Shown: positions 34,624 through 42,375 of the stretch, one piece after another
Numbering within the stretch: the stretch's first letter is position 1
How the letters are laid out: each line of letters begins with the position of its first letter
Origin: Planctomycetota bacterium
GTDB lineage: Bacteria; Planctomycetota; MHYJ01; JACPRB01
NCBI GenBank assembly: GCA_016209705.1
Contig: JACQVR010000030.1
Coordinates: 1 to 64,000, forward strand
Reading direction: 5' to 3'
Length of the DNA: 64,000 nt
The notes under the pieces: generated by a model
What the model was told of the DNA's origin: nothing
Seen by the model: only the letters and a program-made list of their open reading frames with translations
Database searches by the model: none
Made by a program: the position numbers and the translations under genes

Positions 34624-34847
34624 GAGTTATCTCCCCTCTCAATTCCTGTTCGCTCATTGAGCGCGCCTGCCTCGACGCACATCGGATAGCCGTTCTTCGC
34701 GACCCATTCCCGCGCTCGACCGGCTTCAATCGCCACCACGAAAGCGCAGTCCTCGGCGTGCGAGAAAACGACCCCTTGCACGTCGCCCAGGCGGGCGGCG
34801 GTCGTCTGGCGCTCGCCGCAGGCACGGCAGGTCAGAAACGCGTTCAT
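34620..34847 (-). CDS. Small CxxC protein, unknown function
   Basis: 75 aa from ATG 34847 with GGAGG seven bases upstream. TCRACGERQ near the N-terminus is one CxxC pair; FSHAEDCAFVVAIEAGRAREWVAKNGYP follows. One CxxC plus His and Cys could bind zinc. The same frame is open upstream into the neighbouring gene as far as 35261, which makes a fused product possible. Confidence 0.6.
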   Translation of the reverse strand: MNAFLTCRACGERQTTAARLGDVQGVVFSHAEDCAFVVAIEAGRAREWVAKNGYPMCVEAGALNERTGIERGDNS

Positions 34848-35180
34848 GCTTCGCCTCCAGGGATTTGATTCGACTCCTCGATCATCTCGGCCACCAGCTC
34901 CGGCCCGCCGGGGGTGACACTCGCCGCAGACCGTGGGTCCATGGATCGACCGCCAGCGCCGCAGGTGGGTTGCCGGGTACAAGCAGGCGATCCGCGGCGC
35001 GCCCCCGCCTGCATCCCGCCCGCGCCTCTTTGCGGCTGGAGCGACAGCCGCCTGTGACACATGGGACAGCCGACGGTTGAGAGTAGATTTCGCCTCAAAG
35101 CCGCTCCCCGAGCGCGGCATGGCGGTCTCGGACATGTGGATCTCCCGGACCGTCCGCGACGGGGCGGAGAGTTCGCTCAT
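34844..35180 (-). CDS. Zinc-ribbon protein probably made by a frameshift
   Basis: ATG 35180 (MSELSAPSRTVREIH) has GGGGAGGTG before it. The first frame holds RRWRSIHGPTVCGECHP, a motif seen in small phage and plasmid proteins. Those proteins usually go on with a short ELVAE-type helix, which here lies in the next frame (GGPELVAEMIEESNQ) and ends at a TGA overlapping the ATG of the next gene (ATGA). The frames meet at CAC-CCC-C-GGC near 34915, a run that would need a +1 slip. It may be programmed frameshifting, a mutation or an assembly error. Without it the first frame fuses to the next gene. Confidence 0.5.
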
Positions 35181-35346
35181 GCGGCACCTCCCCGGGAGAC
35201 GATTGGAGACCCACTTCCGGTTGATCTGCCAAGAAAGCCCCTCGCGGGAATCAACCCGCAAATCGTCTCCATTCGTCTCCCGGCCGAACCGCGAAAACCG
35301 CGTAAAACCGCTCCAACCCGTGCCGAAAGGGCCATATTCGCCTACC

Positions 35347-37698
35347 CTAATCCTCGCCCGGTTCCCGACCCCTCAAACCGATCCCGGACCACCAAATCCG
35401 GTTGTCGTCGCCCCGGTTCTTCTCGCGCCGAAATCCTCGGTCCGCGAGCCTCCGGCCGAATGCGTTTTGCTTCACCGGGTCCCCGGTTCCCTTCTCCTCA
35501 ACCCATCGGGTGTACGCCGTATAAAGATCCCGCGCGGATGCCCTCGCCGGGGGGAGGACGATGCAGCAGTCCTCGATGAACCCGGCGAGCGCGTCCTGTT
35601 CCTCGCGGTACTCGGCGGTCGCCGCGAGCACCTCGGCGGGGTCGCGGAGTCCCTCGGCGTACCAGGCGACCGCGCCGCGCACGAGCCACGCCAGGATTCC
35701 CTCGGCCTCGGCGCGTAACTTCGCCGGAAGCTCCTTGTCCTGCTTCTCCGGCGGGACCGTGACGTTGAACGGCACGAGTCGGATTCGTCGCCAGATCGCG
35801 TAGTCCCCGCCGTGGATCTCCGGTTTGTGATTCGTCGCCAGAATGATCTTGTGGGTAGGGACGAAGGACCAGAAGTCCTCCCGCATCCTGCGCGCCTTGA
35901 CGCAATCCCGTCCGGTCAACTGCTTCGTGAGTCCTTCGGCGAGCTTCCGGCCTTCGTCGATCTCATGGGTATACGCCAGTCGAATCCCGAACAGGTCCGC
36001 CAGCCCGGTCGGGTGGGCTTCGCCGCGCCGCTCCAGGAGTAGCTCCGGCGCAATAATTGCCGAGTAGTCGGTCCCGAGCACGAAACTGATTGCGCCCGTC
36101 ACGGTCGTCTTGCCGTTCGCGCCGGAGCCGTGGAAAAACCAGAGCGCATCCTCGCGAACATCCCCGGTCGCGCAGTATCCGAGCATTCGCGCGAGATACC
36201 GGACCAGGTGATCCTTGCCCTCCATGATCTCCAGGAGGAATCGGTCCCATGCCGGGGCGGTCGCGTCCGGATGAAACTCGACCGGGCAGAGCTTCGTCAG
36301 GAAGTCCTCGCGCCGATAGGGACGCAGCTCCCCGGTCCGAAGGTCAATCGTCCCGTTCGCGACGTTCAGAAGCCACGGGCCCCGGTCCAGGTCATCGGGC
36401 GTGATCGCCAATTCGCAGCGGGCGAGCGCGATCATCGAATCGAGACGCGCAGCGGAGAGACTCTTCGCCGCATGAATAGCGAGCCGGTTCGCCTCGGCCG
36501 GGTCCTTCGCCGCCTTTGCTTCATCGAAGATCGTGCGCGCCGTCCGCTTCGCGCGGCGCTCGACTTGCGCCAGCGCGTCCGTGGTCCATCTCTTACCATC
36601 CCAGGCAATCCACCGGTCCCACGGGTAGACGTACCGAAGATCCTCGCCGTGTTGTGCGACGAATCGGGCCGCGTTGCCGGTATCGGTGAACCGTTCCGCC
36701 TCCGGCGCGGGTTCCGCCGGCGAGCTGTTGGAGCCGGCGAGCAGGTAACCCTCGGCAGCGTTGGCCTTCGCCGCGTCTTCGACCTTGTGGCGTAGCTCTT
36801 TCTCCGTCCACGGCGGGACGCACCTCGGGTTGTATTCGCGGTCCAGCAGGTCGAAGCCAACGTCCGTCGGTAGCGCGAATCCGCGGATGATGGAAAGCGC
36901 CGCGCTCCAAGTCGTCGCGTGTCCTCCCGCGCCGGAAGTGGCGCCCGGTATCCGCGACAGATAGGCCGACGCGCGCTTGATCCGATCCGAGAGGCCCGGC
37001 AACCCGTTCGACGGCCTTGCGTTCGTGTTCGCCGGTGCCGCCGTCGCGGCGCTCTCCAAGCTCTTGGGGTCGCGTGCCGCCAGATCCTCGACGCGCCGCG
37101 GCTCGGTGCGGGCAATCCGAACGTCGGCGACACGCTTTACGCCATCGACTGTTGCGCCAGGGGTCCACAGGAAACGTGCGCGATCCTTCGTGACGGTCGG
37201 GTCGATCGTGAGCCCTTCGCGTTCGCGTATCAGCTCGCCCAGCACCGCGGCCACCTGGGTCTCCGCGCCGCGGGCCGCGCGCGCGAACGTCTCGTGGTCC
37301 CGGATCGGCTCAGATAGGACGAACACGGCGCGCAGCCCACGGGGTGTTGGATGGATCAGATTGGGCAGATCGCCCAGGGCCTCAACCGCACGTCCCAGCA
37401 GGTCTGGAGGGATCGTCGCGTGTTTGCCGTCCTCACCGTGATAATCCAGGTCCAGCGCGATCGCGTAGGCCGATTCCCACTTCTCTCCATTTCGATAGTT
37501 GCCGGCGAATGTGGACGCGCTCCACCAAGCTTCGACGCCGACATGACCGGCGATCATCTTCGCCAGCCCATGTACGGGATCTCCGGTCAGATTGACGCGC
37601 CTCCCTTGGGGCCGATCTCGTCCAGCGCCCAGCGTGATTGCTGGTAATGATCGCGGCGGTACTTTGTTTCCGCCATGCTGTGGAGAGGCTGTCGTCAT
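35347..37698 (-). CDS. P4-type primase-helicase (AEP primase + D5/SF3 helicase)
   Basis: 783 aa from ATG 37698, which overlaps the preceding stop. N-terminal primase-polymerase-like region with the acidic pair in YAIALDLDYHG and HPTPRGLRAVFVL. A primase C-terminal helical segment (ALSIIRGF...PPWTEKELRHKVEDA) follows, then a D5_N domain (WIAWDGKRWTTD) and an SF3 helicase with Walker A FFHGSGANGKTT near 525, an acidic strand RLAYTHEIDEG and the ATNHKPEI sensor. It would initiate and unwind replication of the excised element, as in phage P4 satellites. Confidence 0.9.
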   Translation of the reverse strand: MTTASPQHGGNKVPPRSLPAITLGAGRDRPQGRRVNLTGDPVHGLAKMIAGHVGVEAWWSASTFAGNYRNGEKWESAYAIALDLDYHGEDGKHATIPPDLLGRAVEALGDLPNLIHPTPRGLRAVFVLSEPIRDHETFARAARGAETQVAAVLGELIREREGLTIDPTVTKDRARFLWTPGATVDGVKRVADVRIARTEPRRVEDLAARDPKSLESAATAAPANTNARPSNGLPGLSDRIKRASAYLSRIPGATSGAGGHATTWSAALSIIRGFALPTDVGFDLLDREYNPRCVPPWTEKELRHKVEDAAKANAAEGYLLAGSNSSPAEPAPEAERFTDTGNAARFVAQHGEDLRYVYPWDRWIAWDGKRWTTDALAQVERRAKRTARTIFDEAKAAKDPAEANRLAIHAAKSLSAARLDSMIALARCELAITPDDLDRGPWLLNVANGTIDLRTGELRPYRREDFLTKLCPVEFHPDATAPAWDRFLLEIMEGKDHLVRYLARMLGYCATGDVREDALWFFHGSGANGKTTVTGAISFVLGTDYSAIIAPELLLERRGEAHPTGLADLFGIRLAYTHEIDEGRKLAEGLTKQLTGRDCVKARRMREDFWSFVPTHKIILATNHKPEIHGGDYAIWRRIRLVPFNVTVPPEKQDKELPAKLRAEAEGILAWLVRGAVAWYAEGLRDPAEVLAATAEYREEQDALAGFIEDCCIVLPPARASARDLYTAYTRWVEEKGTGDPVKQNAFGRRLADRGFRREKNRGDDNRIWWSGIGLRGREPGED

Positions 37699-37919
37699 CG
37701 TTGGCATTCCTGGTCGCGGCGGACCACCTCGCGAAACGCTTCCAGGTCCTCGACTTTCCAAAGCCGCGCGCCGCCGACGGTTTCGGGTTCAGGCAGCTCG
37801 CGTGCGTAATCGCGGAGGATCCGATCCAATACGGAGCGGGTCATCGGCCGGCCCCGAGCATCGGCCAACGCCCGCTGGATGTCCCCATAGGAAAAACGCG
37901 TCTTTGTCGTCCCAATCAT
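37695..37919 (-). CDS. Small HTH DNA-binding protein
   Basis: 74 aa from ATG 37919, supported by GGAGG upstream; the open frame to 38021 has no better start. RFSYGDIQRALADARGRPMTRSVLDRILRDYARELPEPETVGGARLWKVEDLEAFREVV has a helix-turn-helix and a wing-like tail similar to excisionases. It overlaps the primase start (ATGA) and may control it. Confidence 0.65.
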   Translation of the reverse strand: MIGTTKTRFSYGDIQRALADARGRPMTRSVLDRILRDYARELPEPETVGGARLWKVEDLEAFREVVRRDQECQR

Positions 37920-38045
37920 CGCCGCCTCCATCAGCACAAAAACAATGGCCGCGCACCTTGCGGCTTCCAAACGACACGAAAACTCTACGGCGGGGGAGAT
38001 GGAGGTGAAATTCCGAATCAATGGGCGGGAACGCGCGAATTGTTT

Positions 38046-38327
38046 TCAGCGTGGATTTTGAATCCGCCTCAGATTCCGCAGCATCAATCGCTCAAAGGAT
38101 TTTGGATTGTATTCGACAAGGGATGGCCAGATGTAAACGGGCTTTCCATTGGGGCTCACCCCGCATCGCTTTCCGATGAAATAGCTCGCGAGTTCGTTTG
38201 CGGCCCTTCTGCCACTCCAGCTATTCGGGGCCAACCTCAAACGAATCCATAAGTAAAGGCCAATAATCCCCATGGATTCGAAGGGACGCCTCCTGGACGA
38301 CTTTAATTTGAAGGCATGACGAACCAT
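38046..38327 (-). CDS. Hypothetical protein, 93 aa
   Basis: No family recognised. Basic, with GIIGLYLWIRLRLAPNSWSGRRAANELASYF and SFERLMLRNLRRIQ. The start is uncertain (38327 or ATG 38273), and neither has a clear Shine-Dalgarno. Composition is lower in GC than the primase gene. Confidence 0.45.
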   Translation of the reverse strand: MVRHAFKLKSSRRRPFESMGIIGLYLWIRLRLAPNSWSGRRAANELASYFIGKRCGVSPNGKPVYIWPSLVEYNPKSFERLMLRNLRRIQNPR

Positions 38328-38404
38328 GGCGCCGTTTCGCCTTGCTTGGTTCTGAATCTGTTGTCCAGCCCTCCATTTCTTGGGAGCCGCGGTGAACGCG
38401 GTGT

Positions 38405-38845
38405 TTAAGGCTTTTCATATTCACGCGCCTTTTCCCTGAGCAGGTCAATGTTATCCGGCGGAGCAACGCTCTTCGCCATTTGGCCTGCTAGATACGGGAT
38501 GAAGCGCTGCCCTCGTTTCATCCATGAATACGCATCTTTCGCGTCACCGCCAATGCTGAAGATCCACGAGGGGATATCAAATTCACGTTGCACCAAATAT
38601 TCGCCTCGAAATTGCTCAGGGTTGGAAGCCAGCTTTACGATCCAACGGCCAAGGCAAGGGTCTTTCAGTCCGGCTTCCTTTATGGCGACAGATATATGCT
38701 TGAGCGACGCAAGCGAATTCTTCCATTCAGGTAATTCCCGCTCGAATTCCTTGTTGGGGGCACGAAAATTGTAAGGGGACCCTTCAAGCAACAACGCTGC
38801 GCGATATAGGTCAGGCGTGTCGTACTTCAGATTAGGATGAGCCAA
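38405..38845 (-). CDS. Hypothetical protein, 146 aa
   Basis: No family recognised. Soluble, mostly helical, many Lys and Glu: DTPDLYRAALLLEGSPYNF, WKNSLASLKHISVAIKEAG, DIPSWIFSIGGDAKDAYSWMKRGQRF. Likely cargo of the element. It might be a defence or regulatory gene, but nothing in it shows this. Confidence 0.6.
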   Translation of the reverse strand: MAHPNLKYDTPDLYRAALLLEGSPYNFRAPNKEFERELPEWKNSLASLKHISVAIKEAGLKDPCLGRWIVKLASNPEQFRGEYLVQREFDIPSWIFSIGGDAKDAYSWMKRGQRFIPYLAGQMAKSVAPPDNIDLLREKAREYEKP

Positions 38846-39284
38846 GGCCCCTCTCAGTCCCGGGCATTGGCCCCCGAGCGCTGAGCCCTGAGAGGGTCAA
38901 CTCCGCGCCGGGAGCCCGGCCGTCGCCGTGCCCGATGGCTAGATTATACCCTCTCTTGCTACGAGGTGGTCATGAAGAACGCTTCATGTTCGTCGTGCTC
39001 CCCGCCCTCGAAATCCGCCTCCGCGCGGAACCCAAGCTGGGCGGGATACCGGCGGAAGAGGGAGAGCGGAGGGGCGGAGCAGGTGGTGGCGCGTCGAAGT
39101 TACCGGATGGTATTTCAAAGAAGGACTCCCACCGCTGGCAGCGCGTGGCGGAGTTGTCGGGGCGGCTGGGCCGGGCCGGCCTACCGCATTAGAAAGCGCT
39201 GAAGTGCAGCGCTGGCGGCAGCCCGACGCAGACTCTTATGAAAGATTTCGTGGGCATAGCGGAACGGGGAATGGGTTGGCGCGC
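38846..39284. other. Gene-poor 439-bp stretch inside the element
   Basis: Contains an imperfect hairpin with arms CCCCTCTCAG and CTGAGAGGG (38850-38897) just upstream of the 38405-38845 gene. Short plus-strand ORFs exist (for example from 38935 and 38966), but none resembles a protein I know. Possibly remnants of decayed genes. Confidence 0.4.
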
Positions 39285-39518
39285 TTATAGCGCCTCAAGA
39301 AACTGTTTCCTTGTGATCCCTGCGGCCTTAATAAGGTCATGCAGGAGACCCAAACCTAAGGTCCTTCCGGGATGATTTGGGATCGCCAAGAGGTAGGGGT
39401 GATTAGCTTTTTTGAGGATTATGTGCCTACCAGTCCTTACTGGTAAGAAGCCGAATTGTCGAAACGCGCGGATCGCATCGTTAGCCGTTATGCTTGGAAG
39501 CTGCGCCACGGGCTTCAA
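39285..39518 (-). CDS. hicA: HicA-type toxin (mRNA interferase)
   Basis: 77 aa if started at TTG 39518; GTG 39509 is an alternative. TANDAIRAFRQFGFLPVRTGRHIILKKANHPYLLAIPNHPGRTLGLGLLHDLIKAAGITRKQFLEAL is the HicA double-stranded-RNA-binding-like fold, with the catalytic His in TGRHIILKK and the IPNH strand. It starts inside the 3' end of hicB. Members cleave mRNA when freed from HicB. Confidence 0.85.
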   Translation of the reverse strand: MKPVAQLPSITANDAIRAFRQFGFLPVRTGRHIILKKANHPYLLAIPNHPGRTLGLGLLHDLIKAAGITRKQFLEAL

Positions 39519-39861
39519 TCAATACGCGATTCACGAGTATCCCGCAATCAGATTTTATGTCGTGTTGATGGGCTCGGGGAGGAGGTAAAACCCAGTCGCT
39601 TGCCTCAAGATAAGCAGTGATGGCGTCCTTAATGTTCTCCAAAATTTCCGATTCAGTAGCGCCTTGAGTGACGCAGCCAGGAAGCCGAGGCACCCACGCA
39701 TGCAAGAGACCATTGGTGTCCCGCGTTGCCTCGACCAAAAACCCCAAATAGGCTTTGGGTGAAGTGCTTCCGACACTAAAGTGCCACACCTGCTCCATCT
39801 CGGCATCGCGGCTTTTAGGATCAACGGTCGTCAGGGTGTTGTCCACGCTGTCCTCCGGCAT
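39481..39861 (-). CDS. hicB: HicB-type antitoxin
   Basis: 126 aa. The partially degraded RNase-H-like fold is seen in YLGFLVEATRDTNGLLHAWVPRLPGCVTQGATESEILENIKDAITAYLEA, with the signature LPGCVTQG. A clear C-terminal DNA-binding domain is not seen. ATG 39798 (MEQVWHFSVG) is a possible later start. It neutralises HicA and precedes it in the operon, overlapping by 38 bp. Confidence 0.85.
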   Translation of the reverse strand: MPEDSVDNTLTTVDPKSRDAEMEQVWHFSVGSTSPKAYLGFLVEATRDTNGLLHAWVPRLPGCVTQGATESEILENIKDAITAYLEASDWVLPPPRAHQHDIKSDCGILVNRVLIEARGAASKHNG

Positions 39862-40267
39862 TTGTTACCTTTTCAACTACAAGGTCCGCCTTTGCAATTA
39901 GTATACCATCCACCTCAAGATTAACCTGCCAGAACCCCTCCCTGACGATTGGCAGCCCCTCAATCGTGCTGATCACGTCATGACCGCCGGTTTCCCCAAA
40001 CTTGAACTTCATCTCTGGAAACGGAGGAAGAATATCCTGCTCATTCGTATCGACGAAACGAATACGTGCCACGTGCTCTGCCGTGTCGGCGCCTCCCAGT
40101 ATCTTCGCCACAATCGCCATAGACGGCTGCCGAGAAGGAATGGTAGTCGTCCGAATCCGATCAAAGATACCGATGAGATTGAGTTTGCCCGACGTGCGAG
40201 TCGCCGAGTCGCATAAAATGAAAAAAGCGGCCCTAATCACCGCTGTTAAGGCTACAGCGGTGATCAT
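39821..40267 (-). CDS. DUF6941-like protein
   Basis: The protein-like part begins FFILCDSATRTSGKLNLIGIFDRIRTTTIPSR and goes on with VARIRFVDTNEQDILPPFPEMKFKF and GFWQVNLEVDGILIAKADLVVEKV, a beta-rich layout like DUF6941 proteins (a short strand with Cys-Asp, then an IGIFD strand). The first 14 codons coincide with a terminator-like palindrome, so the true start is probably later and non-ATG. It overlaps hicB by 41 bp. Function unknown. Confidence 0.5.
   Translation of the reverse strand: MITAVALTAVIRAAFFILCDSATRTSGKLNLIGIFDRIRTTTIPSRQPSMAIVAKILGGADTAEHVARIRFVDTNEQDILPPFPEMKFKFGETGGHDVISTIEGLPIVREGFWQVNLEVDGILIAKADLVVEKVTNAGGQRGQHPDDR
40221..40264 (-). terminator. Palindrome with T-run after the lipoprotein gene
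   Basis: Perfect 11-bp arms ATCACCGCTGT (40236-40246) and ACAGCGGTGAT (40254-40264), 7-nt loop. On the minus strand six T follow about 10 nt after it. The inner CGCTGT/ACAGCG matches the half-sites of the RHH operator at 34289, so an operator role is also possible. Confidence 0.5.
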
Positions 40268-40329
40268 CGGAAGTCAACGATGCCACGATCACCCGTTTCG
40301 GTCGCTCAGGTTCAAGCATCGGTAGAGAA

Positions 40330-40689
40330 TTACCGAACCACTTTCACCCCAATAGCTTTTTCGTTGCTGAAAATCACTCCAACCCTCCCGTGGCCCGCGG
40401 CCGCGGCAATAGAGCCGGGATTCGATGTGAGCATCGCCGCCGCATAATATCCACAACCCCCTCCATAGGCGTACCACCAGACCTCGCTATCCTCCACGCG
40501 GTCCCTCCAATCGGGCGCCCCGATTTTCTCCTCCACCTGCTTTTGGCTCATCCCAATTTCGATTTTCTCGGCTGCCGCTGTCGCGCGGCTCTGGCCCGTC
40601 GCGCAACCCAGCAAACATGCAAGGGCCAAAGCAATTCCCCATCTCCCTATAGTCCCCATGCTGCCAACGGTGCCGGCGGAGCTAACCAT
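40330..40689 (-). CDS. Small lipoprotein, SmpA/OmlA-like
   Basis: 119 aa, start ATG 40689 supported by GGAGG seven bases upstream. Signal peptide IALALACLLGCATG with lipobox LLGC. Mature part has AAEKIEIGMSQKQVEEKIGAPDWRDRVEDSEVWWYAYG, the pattern of SmpA/OmlA (BamE-type) domains (GMSxxxVxxxxGxP). A Gly/Tyr-rich patch follows. Likely outer-membrane or periplasmic; role in the element unknown. Confidence 0.75.
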   Translation of the reverse strand: MVSSAGTVGSMGTIGRWGIALALACLLGCATGQSRATAAAEKIEIGMSQKQVEEKIGAPDWRDRVEDSEVWWYAYGGGCGYYAAAMLTSNPGSIAAAAGHGRVGVIFSNEKAIGVKVVR

Positions 40690-40749
40690 ACGACATCCTC
40701 CTCATTGCCTTGCCGCAGCACCCGGGCGACCCGCCACGGCAAGAAATAA

Positions 40750-40971
40750 GAAACCCCCGCCCGGCCTTCCAAACGGGTTTCAAGGGCGAACCAGGTACGG
40801 AACACCCGAGAAGGGACCGCAGGTCAGCGCAGGCGAGGGTTTATCCTCGTCGCGCCCTTCTCGGGCTGCCGGTGTGCAGAAAGAGTCTGCGCCTGGCGAA
40901 GGTTTACTGAAAGAACCGTACCTGGTTCGTCGTTGTGAGTATACCCCGTTCACGGAATGGCGCAAGGACGC
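40750..40971 (+). ncRNA. Candidate structured RNA element, copy 2
   Basis: Stems matching copy 1: P1 40750-40756/40775-40781 (GAAACCC/GGGTTTC); P2 40787-40800/40916-40929, perfect 14 bp; P3 40805-40815/40855-40865, 11 bp; P3a 40815-40818/40822-40825; P3b 40832-40838/40845-40851; P4 40874-40880/40886-40892. G-U pairs in P3b and P4 require the plus strand. The conserved 3' end has GTATACC and GGAATGGC. It lies upstream of the lipoprotein gene on the opposite strand, inside the tRNA-Leu element. Confidence 0.7.
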
Positions 40972-40993
40972 GCTGTCTCGGCGAATTTCTCAG

Positions 40994-41224
40994 CTACCGC
41001 TTCCCGCCGCGGCCCTGAAACTCCCGCCAGGCATCAGGCGACGGCGGCCACGGATGGCCATGGGATTCCCACTGGCGGTATTCCTCGGTAGACATGGAGA
41101 GAATTTTCTCGGTCGCCGGGTCCCGCCAGACGATGCGGCGTCGAATGACGGGCAGGGGGTGCACTCCGGCCAGACTGGAGCGCATCGCGGCTTCGATCCG
41201 CTCGATTCGCTGACGTACGCTCAT
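40994..41224 (-). CDS. Hypothetical protein, 76 aa
   Basis: Starts MSVRQRIERIEAAMRSSLAG and has IVWRDPATEKILSMSTEEYRQWESHGHPW. Unknown. It overlaps the preceding gene (ATGA), so it is the last member of a three-gene unit with the HTH protein. Confidence 0.55.
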   Translation of the reverse strand: MSVRQRIERIEAAMRSSLAGVHPLPVIRRRIVWRDPATEKILSMSTEEYRQWESHGHPWPPSPDAWREFQGRGGKR

Positions 41225-41532
41225 GACTTTCGTTTTCGCTCAAGCGCAGCCTGGAGCGAGATATGCTCGGCGGCCAGCTTAACAATTCTCGCGTTCAGCT
41301 CGGCGTCGCTCATGCTTGCCAGCCACGGCGGGGGCGGCGCATGGACGCGACGGGACGCCACCACGGAGTGCAAGAACTCGATAAAGGCGGGAACCCCCTT
41401 AGCGGCAGCTTGGCGCCCTTGTTCGCTTCGAAGGGCGGCCTGGAAGTCTTGGAAGTCCTGTTCAGCGGCGCGGGCGCGCCGGGGGCCTTCCCGTTCGAGC
41501 GCCTTCAGTCGGACGCGAAAGTCAGATGGCAT
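41221..41532 (-). CDS. Hypothetical protein, 103 aa
   Basis: Helical, charged N-terminal half (RVRLKALEREGPRRARAAEQDFQDFQAALR) and a C-terminal part SDAELNARIVKLAAEHISLQAALERKRKS. No family recognised. It overlaps both neighbours by 4-11 bp. Confidence 0.55.
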   Translation of the reverse strand: MPSDFRVRLKALEREGPRRARAAEQDFQDFQAALRSEQGRQAAAKGVPAFIEFLHSVVASRRVHAPPPPWLASMSDAELNARIVKLAAEHISLQAALERKRKS

Positions 41533-41950
41533 GAGAGCGTTCTCCGTTTCGGTTTATTCCGAGTCGCGATTCCAGCGACGCCAAGCGTTCCTCAAGCACC
41601 ACCACGTCACGGACCCTTAACGCGACGCCCAACAACTCTACGGCCGCTCGTAGACGCACAGATTCGGTCCCAGATTCGAGCAGCGCCTCCAACGCGGCCG
41701 CCGCCTTGCCCGTCGCCTTCTGGACGCGCCCCAGGGCTTCGCGGAACGCGGCATCCTCCGCCGCTTCCAGTGCGCCGGCGAATGCGGGTTGCCGAAGCCA
41801 CTCCGAGAGCGTAGAGCGCGACACTCCGGCGGCCTCGCATCCGGCTTCGCGCGTCGGCGACGCGACAAGGAACGGGATCGCCCGTCGCTGGCGCGGCGTC
41901 AACCTTCCCGAATCTCGCCAGTTCGCGGCATTTTCCGCCAGCACACCCAT
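41522..41950 (-). CDS. HTH protein resembling phage terminase small subunits
   Basis: 142 aa. LTPRQRRAIPFLVASPTREAGCEAAGVSRSTLSEWLRQPAFAGALEAAED is an HTH of the type found in small terminase and phage/element proteins (xxTxxEAAxxAGVSRxTxxxWLxxPxF). A long helical tail ends LEERLASLESRLG. If it is a small terminase it could redirect packaging of a helper phage, as in phage satellites. That is inference. Confidence 0.55.
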   Translation of the reverse strand: MGVLAENAANWRDSGRLTPRQRRAIPFLVASPTREAGCEAAGVSRSTLSEWLRQPAFAGALEAAEDAAFREALGRVQKATGKAAAALEALLESGTESVRLRAAVELLGVALRVRDVVVLEERLASLESRLGINRNGERSHAI

Positions 41951-41959
41951 AGGTTTACC

Positions 41960-42076
41960 TCATACGCCCCATCCGACTTCGCCAGCGCCACGCTCTCGCG
42001 CGCGGAAGGCGCGGAATGTCTTCATGCTCCCGCTAGCGAAATCATGCGCCTCCAGGGCGGTCGAGAAGCCGCTCAT
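41960..42076 (-). CDS. Possible 38-aa peptide
   Basis: MSGFSTALEAHDFASGSMKTFRAF... begins with an ATGA overlap with the stop of the gene upstream and ends 10 bp before the HTH gene. The coupling is the only support. Confidence 0.3.
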   Translation of the reverse strand: MSGFSTALEAHDFASGSMKTFRAFRARERGAGEVGWGV

Positions 42077-42282
42077 GCCGTCCCGCCCTTGGACCTCAAT
42101 GACTCGGCCAGCGTCAGAAGCGCCGCGCGATCCGAAGCCGAGAGCTTGGGCCAGAGCGCCGCCAAGCGCACGAGTTCCGGATCTTCGATTTGTCGTATAT
42201 TTGAATGATTCGCTGTCGCGGGTTGTCCTACCCCGTGTTTCGCGTTGACGCGCTCCGGCGACGACTCCTCCCCGCGCAACAT
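42073..42282 (-). CDS. Hypothetical protein near attR
   Basis: The convincing part is QIEDPELVRLAALWPKLSASDRAALLTLAESLRSKGG, a helical motif seen in small phage or plasmid proteins next to HTH genes. ATG 42282 is a guess; the frame runs upstream across attR, where it encodes the GARGIEP artefact of the tRNA core. Confidence 0.45.
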   Translation of the reverse strand: MLRGEESSPERVNAKHGVGQPATANHSNIRQIEDPELVRLAALWPKLSASDRAALLTLAESLRSKGGTA

Positions 42283-42351
42283 GGTGTAAGCGTCGCGGGC
42301 TGACGCGCCTTGACTTGAACTTGTCGCGGGCTGACGTTTAGGCTCGCTGAC

Positions 42352-42375
42352 AGGTTCGATTCCTCTCGCGCCCAC
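42352..42375 (+). other. attR core
   Basis: Exact copy of the 24-bp tRNA-Leu 3' sequence at 32837-32860, same orientation. It is followed by TTCGACTCGG instead of the CA-TTCG context of attL, so here the core lacks an encoded CCA. Confidence 0.92.

Larger units (their letters stand above)
32837..42375. mobile_element. 9.5-kb integrated element at tRNA-Leu
   Basis: Bounded by an exact 24-bp direct repeat at the tRNA 3' end and at 42352-42375. Genes in order from attL: integrase, RHH regulator, AlpA-like HTH, two CxxC proteins, P4-type primase-helicase, HTH protein, two unknowns, hicBA, DUF6941-like, lipoprotein, structured RNA, two unknowns, a terminase-small-subunit-like HTH protein and small ORFs. 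All clear genes are on the minus strand. No capsid, tail, large terminase or conjugation gene is present. It looks like a phage satellite or small integrative plasmid-like element. Confidence 0.9.

Noticed and set aside
38221..38466. 81-aa minus-strand ORF between the two unknown element genes
   Set aside because: It overlaps both neighbours and has neither a ribosome-binding site nor a family-like sequence.
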